Assembly: GCA_002352425.1 (NCBI GenBank) | Contig: DEIK01000122.1 | Span: forward strand, 1-32,295 | Direction of reading: 5' to 3' | Length of the DNA: 32,295 bases | From: Rhodobacteraceae bacterium UBA2776 | Lineage (GTDB): Bacteria; Pseudomonadota; Alphaproteobacteria; Rhodobacterales; Rhodobacteraceae | Part shown: piece after piece, positions 1-8,511 of the stretch | Numbering within the stretch: the stretch's first letter is position 1 | Layout: each line of letters starts with the position of its first letter | The notes under the pieces: model-generated | What the model was told of the DNA's origin: nothing | Databases searched by the model: none | What the model saw: the letters and a program-made list of their open reading frames with translations, nothing else | Made by a program: the position numbers and the translations under genes

Positions 1-474
1 GGTGAAGCCCAGGGCGAAATCATGATGCGTGGGAATGCAGTGATGAAGGGGTACCTGAAGAACCCAGATGCCACCGTCGAGGCCTTTGAGGGCGGATATT
101 TCCACTCTGGCGACATCGCGGTGCAACACCCCGATACCTATTTCCAGATTGCGGATCGCGCCAAAGATATCATTATTTCGGGTGGCGAAAATATATCGTC
201 GGTCGAGGTTGAGGCCGCGATCATGAACCACGAAGCCGTCAGCCTATGTGCTGTGGTCGCCAAACCGGATGAGAAATGGGGCGAAGTGCCTTGTGCCTTC
301 GTCGAGCTGAAGGAAGGGAGCGTCGCTGATGAGGCCGAGATCATAAAATTCGTGCGGGCCAGGTTGGCGGGGTTTAAAACCCCAAAACAAGTGGTGTTCG
401 TTACGCTGCCCAAAACCGCCACGGGCAAAATTCAGAAATTCGAGTTGCGCGAGATGGCCAAAGAGATGGCTTGA
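1..474 (+). CDS. Acyl-CoA synthetase (AMP-binding), C-terminal part
   Basis: The reading frame is open from base 1, so the 5' part of the gene lies outside the window and about 157 C-terminal residues remain. They hold the hinge and C-terminal domain of the ANL adenylating family: an R-G-N-x-V-M-K-G-Y segment, the FHSGD aspartate motif, the DRAKDIIISGGENIS hinge (A8-type), and near the end PKTATGKIQK with the catalytic lysine of the thioester-forming step. Family members activate a carboxylic acid with ATP and load it on CoA. The hinge and tail resemble the medium-chain/DmdB-like clade common in Roseobacters, but substrate cannot be read from this piece. The next gene starts about 145 bases downstream on the same strand. 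Confidence 0.93.
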   Translation, partial: GEAQGEIMMRGNAVMKGYLKNPDATVEAFEGGYFHSGDIAVQHPDTYFQIADRAKDIIISGGENISSVEVEAAIMNHEAVSLCAVVAKPDEKWGEVPCAFVELKEGSVADEAEIIKFVRARLAGFKTPKQVVFVTLPKTATGKIQKFELREMAKEMA

Positions 475-619
475 CCAAACACCAACCTCCCGCAACATTC
501 GTCGATGTTACTCCCGTAAGTGGCGATCAGCCTGCCCGATCCTAACCAATTGGCACGGGGGTAAAAATGCGCTATCATTGCTGGAACAATTGAGGCAATT
601 GAGCAGGCCCACACCATAA

Positions 620-1651
620 ATGACCGCCCTATCTGAATACGAACGGCTTGAATCCTCTGGCCTGTGGCGCGCCCCGCCCGAGGAAAACAACGACGACGAC
701 AAACGCCGAGAGGTGATTGTGACGTTTGGAAATGCAACCATCGTGCTGTCCGACCGCAACGACAAACCGTTAGCTCATTGGGCCATGCCTGCCATACGGC
801 GGCAAAACCCAGGCACCCGCCCGGCCCTTTACAGCCCAGACAAAGATGCTGTTGAAACGCTGGAAATCGCCGATGACGACATGATCGACGCGATCGAGAA
901 AATTCGGACAGCTATCGAACGCCAACGCCCCAAACCCGGCAGGCTACGCTGGTGGATACTGGGCGGCTCGATTGCAGCCGCCGCCGCGCTTGCGGTGTTC
1001 TGGTTGCCCGACGCCCTGGTGCGCCACACAGTTTCAGTGCTGCCCGACGCCAAGCGGCTCGAAATCGGTCAATCCCTGATGGCCAACATCAAACGGGTTT
1101 CCGGCCAAGCCTGCACCACCACTTATGGCACCCGTGCGCTTGATGCACTGTCCACACGACTGTCCGATGGCCCAAAGCCGCGGCTGGTCGTCCTAGCTTC
1201 TGGCGTTACAGGTGCAACCCATTTGCCCGGTGGCTTTATCTTGTTGAACCGCGAACTCTTTGAAGATTTTGAAGAGCCCGATGTGGCGGCAGGTTACATC
1301 CTTGCCGAACAGGTCCGTATTCGAAAAACCGATCCGATAGAGCCGCTGCTGCGCGCTGCTGGCCTGCGGGCAACTTTCACCCTGCTGACAACCGGCACCA
1401 TCTCGGACGCCGTCTTGGCCAGCTATGCCGAGCATTTATTGACCACCCCGCCGTCCATCATCGACACCCAAGAACTGCTCGCACAGTTCGCCGCGGCCAA
1501 TACCCGTTCGACGCCCTATGCCTACGGTCTGGACACCACCGGCGAAACCACGATTGAACTGATCGAAGCCGACCCTTTCGCCATGACCCCCGCCAAGCCG
1601 CTATTGACGGATGGCCAATGGATCAACCTGCAAAGCATCTGCGGCGAATAG
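620..1651 (+). CDS. Membrane-anchored M48 peptidase-like protein lacking HExxH
   Basis: 343 residues. A charged cytoplasmic N-terminal part (about 1-105) is followed by one membrane segment (about 111-131, WWILGGSIAAAAALAVFW) and a periplasmic domain. That domain looks like the core of M48 metallopeptidases: a strand, then LPGGFILLNRELF (residues 202-214) and a helix where the family normally carries HExxH. Here the equivalent residues read AEQVR (229-233), so both zinc histidines are missing. The C-terminus (STPYAYGLD, then ADPF and a final LQSICGE) is of a kind I associate with Rhodobacterales M48-like proteins. I infer a non-catalytic peptidase homologue, perhaps an envelope or chaperone-like factor. 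The start is the ATG at 620; no strong ribosome site precedes it. A hairpin terminator follows. Confidence 0.8.
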   Translation: MTALSEYERLESSGLWRAPPEENNDDDKRREVIVTFGNATIVLSDRNDKPLAHWAMPAIRRQNPGTRPALYSPDKDAVETLEIADDDMIDAIEKIRTAIERQRPKPGRLRWWILGGSIAAAAALAVFWLPDALVRHTVSVLPDAKRLEIGQSLMANIKRVSGQACTTTYGTRALDALSTRLSDGPKPRLVVLASGVTGATHLPGGFILLNRELFEDFEEPDVAAGYILAEQVRIRKTDPIEPLLRAAGLRATFTLLTTGTISDAVLASYAEHLLTTPPSIIDTQELLAQFAAANTRSTPYAYGLDTTGETTIELIEADPFAMTPAKPLLTDGQWINLQSICGE

Positions 1652-1653
1652 CA

Positions 1654-1685
1654 AAAAGGCCCCGCAAATAAATGCAGAGCCTTTT
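1654..1685. terminator. Bidirectional hairpin terminator
   Basis: AAAAGGC (1654-1660) pairs with GCCTTTT (1679-1685), with a further GCA/TGC pairing inside the loop. It lies between convergent genes (the M48-like gene on plus, the repeat-rich protein on minus) and gives a T-run in both directions. Confidence 0.7.
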
Positions 1686-1721
1686 AACCTTCACTGTCCC
1701 TCGTGAAAAAATTACAGCCGT

Positions 1722-2672
1722 CTAGCGGTCACCACCTTGGCTTCCAGAACTGCGAACCCGCTTACTGGAAAGATTGGCCTGTCTTGAAACCATAGCCGTT
1801 TGGCTTAGTTCTTTACGCGGCACACGGATTGCGATCCGACGACGCGTATCTTGCGATGTAGACACCGCAACCAAACGCCGTGGCACTGTGTTGGTCCAAA
1901 CCATTTCCATCTGCGCGCGGCCCGTGGGCGAACCCCGCCCGCGTTTGGTATTGTGGCGATCATCAGACCAAGCCTCGACATAACCCTTTGGCGGTTTGGT
2001 GGGCTGCGCAATGCGCGCCAGACGCTGATCCAAACCGATGTTTGAAGGCGTGGCAGCTGCAATGGCGGCGACCCGTGTTGGTTTTGGGGTCGCAACACGA
2101 CGTGTTTGCGAGCGCGGCACACGCACCGTTTGAGGCGCGTTCAAATAATCACCCGTTGGATATGTAACCTGACGCACAATAGGTTGTGGCGCGGGCTTGG
2201 CCACGACAATCGGTTTTTGTGGCACCACAACGGGTGTTTTCACGACCCGTCGGATCACAGGTTTTGGCGCAGGCGCAGCAACCGCTGTGCGCACCACAGG
2301 TTTGGCAACGGGCGCAGGTTTAGCAACGGGCGCACGCACCACGCGTTTCGGCGCTGCAACTGGTGTCGGTGCGGGCGCGGGCACAGCGTCCGCGATGACA
2401 GGTGCATTCGGAACAGGCGCCTTGGCAAAGCTGGGTTTTTGCCCACAGATTTGTTTACGATTGCGCGACACCCGCGGCACCCATGTGACATTGCCACTGA
2501 TGCCTGCACGGATGAACACGCACCCTGCACTGTCAACGTACTGCTTGCCAGTATAACTGCTTGGTGGAAACTCGGTTGGCACACCTGAATTGCGCAGCGA
2601 CTTGGCGTGTACCGCCCCAGCACCAACCGTCGCCATCAACGCGGCCACTGTGAAAATTTTAAAAACCTGCAT
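1722..2672 (-). CDS. Secreted Pro/Ala/Val-rich protein of the Rhodobacterales 'SPOR-type' group
   Basis: About 316 residues. An N-terminal signal peptide (MQVFKIFTVAALMATVGAGAVHA) is followed by a conserved domain with two cysteines (G-x-PTEFPP, QYVDSAGCVFIRAG, VTWVPRVSRNRKQICG). Then comes a long low-complexity stretch of PAPVAKPVV-like repeats and a basic C-terminal part with the segment AQMEMVWTNTVPRRLV. Related proteins are often labelled SPOR-domain proteins; I cannot see a clear SPOR fold here. It probably acts in the periplasm or cell wall. I chose the ATG at 2672 (a GGGGG run sits just upstream) rather than the in-frame ATG at 2711, because it places the signal peptide at the very N-terminus. 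It lies 66 bases downstream of upp, probably with its own promoter. Confidence 0.75.
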   Translation of the reverse strand: MQVFKIFTVAALMATVGAGAVHAKSLRNSGVPTEFPPSSYTGKQYVDSAGCVFIRAGISGNVTWVPRVSRNRKQICGQKPSFAKAPVPNAPVIADAVPAPAPTPVAAPKRVVRAPVAKPAPVAKPVVRTAVAAPAPKPVIRRVVKTPVVVPQKPIVVAKPAPQPIVRQVTYPTGDYLNAPQTVRVPRSQTRRVATPKPTRVAAIAAATPSNIGLDQRLARIAQPTKPPKGYVEAWSDDRHNTKRGRGSPTGRAQMEMVWTNTVPRRLVAVSTSQDTRRRIAIRVPRKELSQTAMVSRQANLSSKRVRSSGSQGGDR

Positions 2673-2738
2673 ATACGCCCCCACAAGATATTGTGGCAAT
2701 ATGCAAGACAATCCCTAATATGTAAAGAGATTGTTGGC

Positions 2739-3371
2739 TTATTTGGTACCAAACATGCGGTCACCCGCATCCCCTAGTCCCGGTACAATATATCCAAGGT
2801 CATTCAACTTTTCATCCACTGCTGCAGTGACGATTGGCACATCTGGATGGGCTTCTTTCATCCGTGCAACACCTTCTGGAGCGGCCAACAGGCAAAGAAA
2901 CCTGATGTTTTTCGCCCCTGCTTCTTTGAGCAAATCAATTGCTGCCACAGATGAATTGCCTGTCGCCAGCATCGGATCAACCGCGATCACCAGACGCTGA
3001 TCCAACTCGGTTGGCACTTTGAAATAATATTGCACAGGCTGCAGTGTTTCCTCATCACGATAAAGCCCAACAAATCCAACCCGCGCAGATGGGATCAAAT
3101 CATGCACCCCGTCAAGCAGCCCGTTGCCAGCCCGCAAAATCGAAATCAACGCCAGCTTTTTGCCCGCCAAAACCGGTGCGTCCATTTCTTGGATAGGGGT
3201 TTTGATCCGCTTGGTGGTCATGTCCAGTTCGCGCGTCACCTCATAGGCCAGCAATTGGCTGATCTCGCGTAGCAACTGGCGGAAAACGGCGGTGGATGTG
3301 CTCTCTTCGCGCATCAACGACAGTTTATGCAATACCAAAGGGTGGGATACGACGGTCAGATGTTCGGTCAT
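2739..3371 (-). CDS. upp: Uracil phosphoribosyltransferase
   Basis: 210 residues, the usual length for the family. It makes UMP and pyrophosphate from uracil and PRPP in the cytoplasm. The PRPP-binding loop is clear at residues 131-141 (VDPMLATGNSS), and the YIVPGLGDAGDR uracil-binding segment lies near the C-terminus. It is the last gene of the cdd-deoA-deoB-add-upp unit and starts 3 bases after the add stop, so it is very likely co-transcribed. In this context it would recapture uracil released from uridine or deoxyuridine by the phosphorylase two genes upstream of add. Confidence 0.97.
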   Translation of the reverse strand: MTEHLTVVSHPLVLHKLSLMREESTSTAVFRQLLREISQLLAYEVTRELDMTTKRIKTPIQEMDAPVLAGKKLALISILRAGNGLLDGVHDLIPSARVGFVGLYRDEETLQPVQYYFKVPTELDQRLVIAVDPMLATGNSSVAAIDLLKEAGAKNIRFLCLLAAPEGVARMKEAHPDVPIVTAAVDEKLNDLGYIVPGLGDAGDRMFGTK

Positions 3372-3374
3372 GGG

Positions 3375-4355
3375 TTACTCCAATTTGGCAAGCAGGGTTT
3401 TGCGCGTAGTCTCGTCGCAAAAGGCTGCGTTGGCGGCGGTTATGTTTATGTCTTTGAACACATCTTTGTCCCAAGCGAAAGCCTGTGCAAGGTTGTTATA
3501 TTCATTGTTCATGGTTGTGTGGAAAAATGGTGGATCATCCGTTGAGATCGTCACCTTCACCCCCGCATCACGCAACCGCGCAATCGGGTGTGACGACCAG
3601 TCAGGGTACAACCCAAGCTGAATATTTGATCCCGGGCAGACTTCCAGCACAATCTGACGCGCCGCCAACTCCTCGACCAGCACAGGATCTTCAATCGCCC
3701 TCACCCCATGCCCGATCCGCTCGACATTTAAGTCATTGACCGCATCACGCACAGATTTCGGCCCGCCAAATTCACCCGCATGGGCCGTCAAGCGCAACCC
3801 GGCTTCCCGCGCCATGTCGAACGCATAGGCAAAGTCCACGGGTTCGCCCGCAGCCTCGTCTCCGCCAATGCCAAATCCGACAATCCAATCACCCGCCGTT
3901 TCCGCTGCGCAAATGGCAGTTTCCTTGGCCTTGTCCGGCCCGAAATGCCGGATCGGCGTGATGATCCCGCGCAGAGTGATACCATGTTGGGCCTCGGCGA
4001 TATCAGCTGCCTCTTGCATCGCATGCAGGTATTCGCGCCATGCCACCACGTCGCGGCCACCACAGAAATCCGGCGACAAGAACGCTTCGGTGTAGATCAC
4101 CCCATTGGCAGCGGATTGTTCCAACACGGCCAAGGTCAGGCGATGAAAATCCTCGGGCGTTTGCAACACAGCCGTTGCGGCCTCATAGACCCGCAGAAAG
4201 TCAACGAAATCGTCGTAGGCATAGTGCCCGGCCTCATCAAAAACGCCCGACACATCGACCTTTTTCTCTTGCGCCATGCGGCGGATAAATTCGGGCGGCG
4301 CGGCCCCCTCCAGATGCAAGTGCAGCTCAATTTTTGGAACTTCATTCATTGTCAT
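3375..4355 (-). CDS. add: Adenosine deaminase family protein
   Basis: 326 residues. Metal-dependent amidohydrolase that converts adenosine (or deoxyadenosine) to inosine. All the family's key residues are visible: zinc ligands H12 and H14 in LHLHLEG, H193 and the proton-donor E196 in TAHAGE, H217 in ERIGHGV, and D274/D275 in STDDP. Adenine deaminases of the same superfamily share these motifs, so adenine as substrate is not excluded; the PPFF segment after the aspartates is the main reason for caution. The ATG overlaps the deoB stop by four bases (ATGA), implying translational coupling. A second ATG two codons in (4349) is an alternative start. Confidence 0.93.
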   Translation of the reverse strand: MTMNEVPKIELHLHLEGAAPPEFIRRMAQEKKVDVSGVFDEAGHYAYDDFVDFLRVYEAATAVLQTPEDFHRLTLAVLEQSAANGVIYTEAFLSPDFCGGRDVVAWREYLHAMQEAADIAEAQHGITLRGIITPIRHFGPDKAKETAICAAETAGDWIVGFGIGGDEAAGEPVDFAYAFDMAREAGLRLTAHAGEFGGPKSVRDAVNDLNVERIGHGVRAIEDPVLVEELAARQIVLEVCPGSNIQLGLYPDWSSHPIARLRDAGVKVTISTDDPPFFHTTMNNEYNNLAQAFAWDKDVFKDINITAANAAFCDETTRKTLLAKLE

Positions 4356-5563
4356 AGAAAACTCTTCCCCGTTCCTTGGCTGGGTACGCCCAGATGATCC
4401 GCAACACTGGCCGCCACATCAACAAACCCTTGCAAGCCAATCGGTTTTAGCCCGCGCCCAAACCCAATCACCGGCACCCGTTCGCGGGTGTGATCGCCAC
4501 CCACCCAAGTCGGATCATTGCCGTGATCGGCCGTGAACAGGATTAGGTCACCGTCGCGCATTTTCCCGAACAATTCCGGCAGACAAGCATCGAACCACTC
4601 CAGCGCATTTGCATAGCCCGCCACATCGCGCCGATGCCCAAACAGGCTGTCAAATTCAACGAAATTAGCAAAGGTCAGCGAGCCATCCACAGCTTCATCC
4701 GCCAGATCCAGCAAATGCTGCATCAAGTCCCTATCCGCGCCTTTTCGCACCTCGTTGATCCCCTGGCGTGAAAAAATATCGCCTATCTTTCCAATGGCAT
4801 AGACATGGCGTCCAGCATCCTGCACCCAGTCGCACAACGTCGGCGCGGGTGGGGCCATAGCGTAGTCATGACGGTTGGTGGTGCGGGTAAACCCCGTGGC
4901 CACGTCGCCTAAAAACGGTCGTGCGATCACGCGCCCGACGCCCATTTTGTGCAATGTTGGCGCCAGCTCTTCGCACAATTTGTAAAGACGCTCCAGCCCA
5001 AAGGCCTCCTCATGAGCCGCTATCTGGAACACACTGTCGACTGAGGTGTAGCAGATCGGCAAACCGCTCTTCACATGTTGCCCCCCCAGCTCATCAATAA
5101 TAGCGGTGCCCGAGGCGTGACAGTTGCCCAAAATTCCGTCGACACCCGCAAGGCGTATCACTTCTGCGACCAAGTCATCAGGGAAAGAATTCTGCTTTTC
5201 TGTAAAATAATGCCAATCCCATGGCACCGGAACCCCCGCCAATTCCCAATGACCCGACGGCGTATCCTTGCCCATCGAGACTTCGGAAACAGCGCCCCAC
5301 AGACCCGTCGGCGTGGCTGTCATCCCTGCAGCTTGCTCGCCCGAGGCTAGCATCACAGCCGCCCCCAGTCCTAGCCCGTCCAGATTGGGCATGTGCAACG
5401 GCCCGCTACGCCCTTCATTAGCGCGCCCCGCCGCACATTCCTGTGCAATATGCGCCAACGTGTTGGCCCCTATATCGGGTACATCGCCATTGAAAAACTT
5501 ATGCGCGTCGGGCGCGCCACCACAGCCAACGCTGTCCATCACCACCAAAAATGCCCGTGCCAT
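4352..5563 (-). CDS. deoB: Phosphopentomutase
   Basis: 403 residues, typical for bacterial DeoB. Alkaline-phosphatase-superfamily enzyme that interconverts (deoxy)ribose 1-phosphate and 5-phosphate. Visible metal-site segments are VVMDSVGCGGAPDA at the N-terminus (D10, S11), KDTPSGHWELAG in the middle and FTADHGNDPTWVGGDHTRE near the C-terminus. It would process the sugar phosphate made by DeoA. The start overlaps the deoA stop by one base (TAATG). I see no deoC (deoxyribose-phosphate aldolase) nearby, so the onward step for deoxyribose 5-phosphate must be encoded elsewhere. Confidence 0.97.
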   Translation of the reverse strand: MARAFLVVMDSVGCGGAPDAHKFFNGDVPDIGANTLAHIAQECAAGRANEGRSGPLHMPNLDGLGLGAAVMLASGEQAAGMTATPTGLWGAVSEVSMGKDTPSGHWELAGVPVPWDWHYFTEKQNSFPDDLVAEVIRLAGVDGILGNCHASGTAIIDELGGQHVKSGLPICYTSVDSVFQIAAHEEAFGLERLYKLCEELAPTLHKMGVGRVIARPFLGDVATGFTRTTNRHDYAMAPPAPTLCDWVQDAGRHVYAIGKIGDIFSRQGINEVRKGADRDLMQHLLDLADEAVDGSLTFANFVEFDSLFGHRRDVAGYANALEWFDACLPELFGKMRDGDLILFTADHGNDPTWVGGDHTRERVPVIGFGRGLKPIGLQGFVDVAASVADHLGVPSQGTGKSFL

Positions 5564-6870
5564 TACGTGACCCTTTCCAGAACAAGCGGATGCGCCGTCG
5601 GCGTACCATCGCCGACTGTTATAGCAGCGCGAACGGCCTCGGCAGCCTGATCCGCGGCAGCCGGATTGGCCGCATGCACAATCGCCAAGGGGGTATATTC
5701 ATCCACCGCTTCGCCCAGCCGCACCACTCGGCTAAGGCCAACTGATGGATCAATCCGCGCGCCCTCGACCAAACGTCCGCCACCCAAATGCACCACGGCC
5801 AAGCCCAAACCCTCGCCGTCGATTTCCAACACCCGTCCGCTTTGAACGGGCATAATATCACGCACCACAGGTGCAGCCGGCAAACGGTCACGCCAACGGT
5901 CTACGAAATCAGCAGGCCCGCCTTGGGCCGCGACCATCGCTCCAAAAATTTCAGCGGCCCGCCCGTCGACCAACGTAGCCGCAATCATTGCGTCGCCCAC
6001 CGTGCGATCCACCGCAATGCCCGACAAAACCAAAGCTTCGCCGCCCAACGCCACGGTCGCCTGCGCCATAGGGTTATCAACATGGCCCACGGTCATCATT
6101 TCGACCGACGCCATCACCTCTAGCGCGTTGCCCATTGACGAGGCCAACGGTTGGTTCATATCGGTGATCAAAGCGCTGGTGTTGCAACCGGTCCCATTAG
6201 CGGTCTTGACCAAAGACTGCGCTAATTCCCGCGCATCACTGAGGGTTTTCATAAATGCCCCGCTGCCGACTTTGACATCCAACACCAAATTTTCCAGTCC
6301 CGCGGCCAGCTTTTTCGACAGGATCGAGGCCGTGATCAGATCAATGCTTTCGACCGTACCCGTCACATCGCGCACCGCATAAAGCCGTTTGTCAGCCGGT
6401 GCAATCTGCCCCGAAGCGCTGACAATAGAACAGCCCACATCGCCAACTATCTTGCGCATCTCTGCGATCGAGATGTCCGTTTTAAAGCCAGGAATAGCCT
6501 CGAGTTTATCCAGCGTGCCGCCCGTATGGCCCAGCCCACGCCCTGAAATCATCGGCACATAAACACCGCAAGCCGCAAGCGCGGGCGCCAATGGCAGTGA
6601 CACCATATCACCCACACCACCAGTTGAGTGTTTGTCCGCCACGGGGCCCGGCATATCCCACTTCAAAACATCGCCACTGTCACGCATCGCCAATGTCAGC
6701 ATCACCTTTTCCGGCTCTGCCAACCCGTTCAAAAGCACACCCATCGCAAAGGCGCCCGCCTGCGCATCCGTCACAGCCCCCGTTGCCAACCCATTGGCAA
6801 ACCATGTTATTTCATCTTGTGTCAGGGTTTGCTTGTCACGCAACTGGGACAGAACGCGGCGCGCATCCAT
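5563..6870 (-). CDS. deoA: Thymidine phosphorylase
   Basis: 435 residues. Cleaves thymidine or deoxyuridine with phosphate to the base and deoxyribose 1-phosphate. The phosphate-binding motif KHSTGGVGD is at residues 80-88, and the family signature SGRGLGHTGGTLDKLE follows at about 109-124. Length and domain order (alpha domain, glycine-rich hinge, alpha/beta domain) match the nucleoside phosphorylase II family. It begins one base before the end of cdd (TAATG overlap) and ends in the same way on deoB. Cytidine deaminated by Cdd could feed a pyrimidine phosphorylase step here, and Upp would reuse uracil. Confidence 0.96.
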   Translation of the reverse strand: MDARRVLSQLRDKQTLTQDEITWFANGLATGAVTDAQAGAFAMGVLLNGLAEPEKVMLTLAMRDSGDVLKWDMPGPVADKHSTGGVGDMVSLPLAPALAACGVYVPMISGRGLGHTGGTLDKLEAIPGFKTDISIAEMRKIVGDVGCSIVSASGQIAPADKRLYAVRDVTGTVESIDLITASILSKKLAAGLENLVLDVKVGSGAFMKTLSDARELAQSLVKTANGTGCNTSALITDMNQPLASSMGNALEVMASVEMMTVGHVDNPMAQATVALGGEALVLSGIAVDRTVGDAMIAATLVDGRAAEIFGAMVAAQGGPADFVDRWRDRLPAAPVVRDIMPVQSGRVLEIDGEGLGLAVVHLGGGRLVEGARIDPSVGLSRVVRLGEAVDEYTPLAIVHAANPAAADQAAEAVRAAITVGDGTPTAHPLVLERVT

Positions 6871-7265
6871 TACAAAGCGTCCTTCATATGCTCAGCGGTA
6901 AAGACCCCAGGTAACAATTGTCCAATGGTCGTTTCGGCGCTGTTTCCTGCCATCGTTGTCATGGTGATTTTCACATCCTGCACACCAAATTCCGCCAGTT
7001 TTTGACGGCACCCGCCACAGGGCGAAACCGGCAACGGACTGTCGGCTATCACCAAGGCCTCGACCAATTCAACTTCTCCCGCAGCCACCATCGCTGCGAT
7101 CGCGCCAGCCTCGGCACAGGTGCCTTCAGGGTAGGCGACATTTTCAACATTGCAGCCAACATATATCGCCCCCGAGGCCGCACGGATCGCCGCCCCAACC
7201 TTGAAGTTAGAATAAGGGGCGTGGGCATTTTCACGCACGTCTGTCGCGGCTTTCAGTAGGGACAT
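6870..7265 (-). CDS. cdd: Cytidine deaminase
   Basis: 131 residues, the short tetrameric type of cytidine deaminase. Deaminates cytidine and deoxycytidine to uridine and deoxyuridine. The zinc site is complete: C50-A-E52 (CAE, with E52 as proton shuttle) and PCGGC with C83 and C86. First gene of the salvage operon; the operon promoter should lie in the short gap to the cupin gene (7266-7323), where an inverted repeat is seen. Confidence 0.96.
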   Translation of the reverse strand: MSLLKAATDVRENAHAPYSNFKVGAAIRAASGAIYVGCNVENVAYPEGTCAEAGAIAAMVAAGEVELVEALVIADSPLPVSPCGGCRQKLAEFGVQDVKITMTTMAGNSAETTIGQLLPGVFTAEHMKDAL

Positions 7266-7281
7266 TTAGCATCCTTTGACT

Positions 7282-7293
7282 ATCTGGTCAGAT
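7282..7293. promoter_or_regulatory. Possible operator upstream of cdd
   Basis: ATCTG-GT-CAGAT is a short inverted repeat 17 bases upstream of the cdd ATG, in the only gap before the salvage operon. The layout resembles GntR-type operators, but no regulator gene is adjacent and the repeat is short enough to arise by chance. Confidence 0.3.
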
Positions 7294-7323
7294 TTTGCGC
7301 CCGACGGGGACCGGATGCAAGCC

Positions 7324-8409
7324 TTACTCTGCGTTCGTGTCGAATATCCCGGGCAGGCTAACTTCGAGGATCTCGAGATCATCAGACGGATCACGAAACC
7401 GCGTCTTCATATCGGGTGGGATCACAAAGGCGTCGCCGGCAGTCAGCTCATAGGGTTCTTTGCCCTCCCCCTCAAGCACCATGCTGCCATCCATGACAAA
7501 ACCGAACAAGATGTCTGTGTTGTGGGTCACCCAAGGTGCTTCGCCATTTTTGGCACGGACAACATGCACACCAGCCACGCCTTTGGTGTTGTCGCAAATC
7601 GTGGTGTCGCGGCTCTCGAACCCTGCAATCCGAAACGGCTTCCAAACGGCATCCGCCACCTTGTTGTTGACGAACCTCTGGCCATCCCACTCGCGATCGC
7701 GGTTGATCACACCGTTGGGCAGCGTCATTTCATGGTCAATCTCAGTGACATGTTCCGCCGGAACACCAATCTCAATCACCTCGATGTTGTCGCTGGCAAA
7801 CATCACGCGATGGCGGATTTCTGGTGGTTGGATAAAGCAATCGCCAGCATGTAGCCGGATTTGCTCGCCCTGATCTTCGTATAAAACGTCGACCCAGCCT
7901 CGGTAGCAAAAGATCAACTGAAAGCCGACCTTATGGTAATGCACCATATCCGGCACCGGCCCGCCGTCAGGGATGCGGATGTGGCTGGCGATGATAGACC
8001 CACCCAAACGCGACGGGATCAGATCACGATATTGCATGCCCGCGCGACCAATGACCCAGGGCGCCTGATCTTTCAAACGGCGCACCACAAAAGCATGATC
8101 TGTCTGCGGCATCACCAACGGTGGGTTCAACTCGTCAATCTCGATGCGGGTGCCATTGGGGGCTGTCAGGCTGCGCTGCCCATCCGCGAACTGATCCGGG
8201 TTGTCAGTCAAAATGCGCAAGGTGGCGGGTGCCTCCTCGGCGCCTTTTTCCACACGCACCCGCAATCCGTGACCGGAAAAAACGGCAACCTGCGGGCTAT
8301 CTGCTGGGTAAATCATATCCAGACGCATTTTCAGTACGCCCGTAAAAAACGGAATATCATCGCGCAGCTCTTTGGTTGCCAGTCGAACTTCGGCACGGAT
8401 TTCGGACAT
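7324..8409 (-). CDS. Cupin protein with N-terminal VOC-like domain
   Basis: 361 residues. The first about 110 residues resemble a glyoxalase/VOC half-domain (VRLATKELRDDIPFFTGVLK, then YPADSPQVAVFSGHGLRVR). Two cupin barrels follow. The first contains HYHKVGFQLIFCYRGWVDVLYED and GDCFIQPPEIRHR, with candidate metal histidines. The second contains WVTHNTDILFGFVMDGSMVLEGEG and GDAFVIPPDMKTRF and is poorer in histidines. This suggests a metal-dependent dioxygenase or isomerase, or a binding protein; the substrate is unknown. I chose the ATG at 8409 because GGGAGG stands just upstream; an in-frame ATG at 8499 would run into the divergent promoter. It is transcribed away from maeB. Confidence 0.8.
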   Translation of the reverse strand: MSEIRAEVRLATKELRDDIPFFTGVLKMRLDMIYPADSPQVAVFSGHGLRVRVEKGAEEAPATLRILTDNPDQFADGQRSLTAPNGTRIEIDELNPPLVMPQTDHAFVVRRLKDQAPWVIGRAGMQYRDLIPSRLGGSIIASHIRIPDGGPVPDMVHYHKVGFQLIFCYRGWVDVLYEDQGEQIRLHAGDCFIQPPEIRHRVMFASDNIEVIEIGVPAEHVTEIDHEMTLPNGVINRDREWDGQRFVNNKVADAVWKPFRIAGFESRDTTICDNTKGVAGVHVVRAKNGEAPWVTHNTDILFGFVMDGSMVLEGEGKEPYELTAGDAFVIPPDMKTRFRDPSDDLEILEVSLPGIFDTNAE

Positions 8410-8511
8410 CTTGGTCCCTCCCTTTAAAATCATCCACACCTTGGCGGCTGACAAAAATATTTGCAAGCAGCCCGATAGTGGATACTTTAGGGGTGGCAAC
8501 TTGCCTCAAGA

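Noticed and set aside
587..603. Direct repeat of CAATTGAG upstream of the M48-like gene
   Set aside because: Only two short copies; too weak to call an operator.
2106..2588. Plus-strand ORFs of 119-160 codons opposite the repeat-rich secreted protein
   Set aside because: They are mirror reading frames of a low-complexity Pro/Ala/Val region; the encoded proteins are His/Arg- or Gly/Thr-rich and have no recognisable domain or ribosome site.
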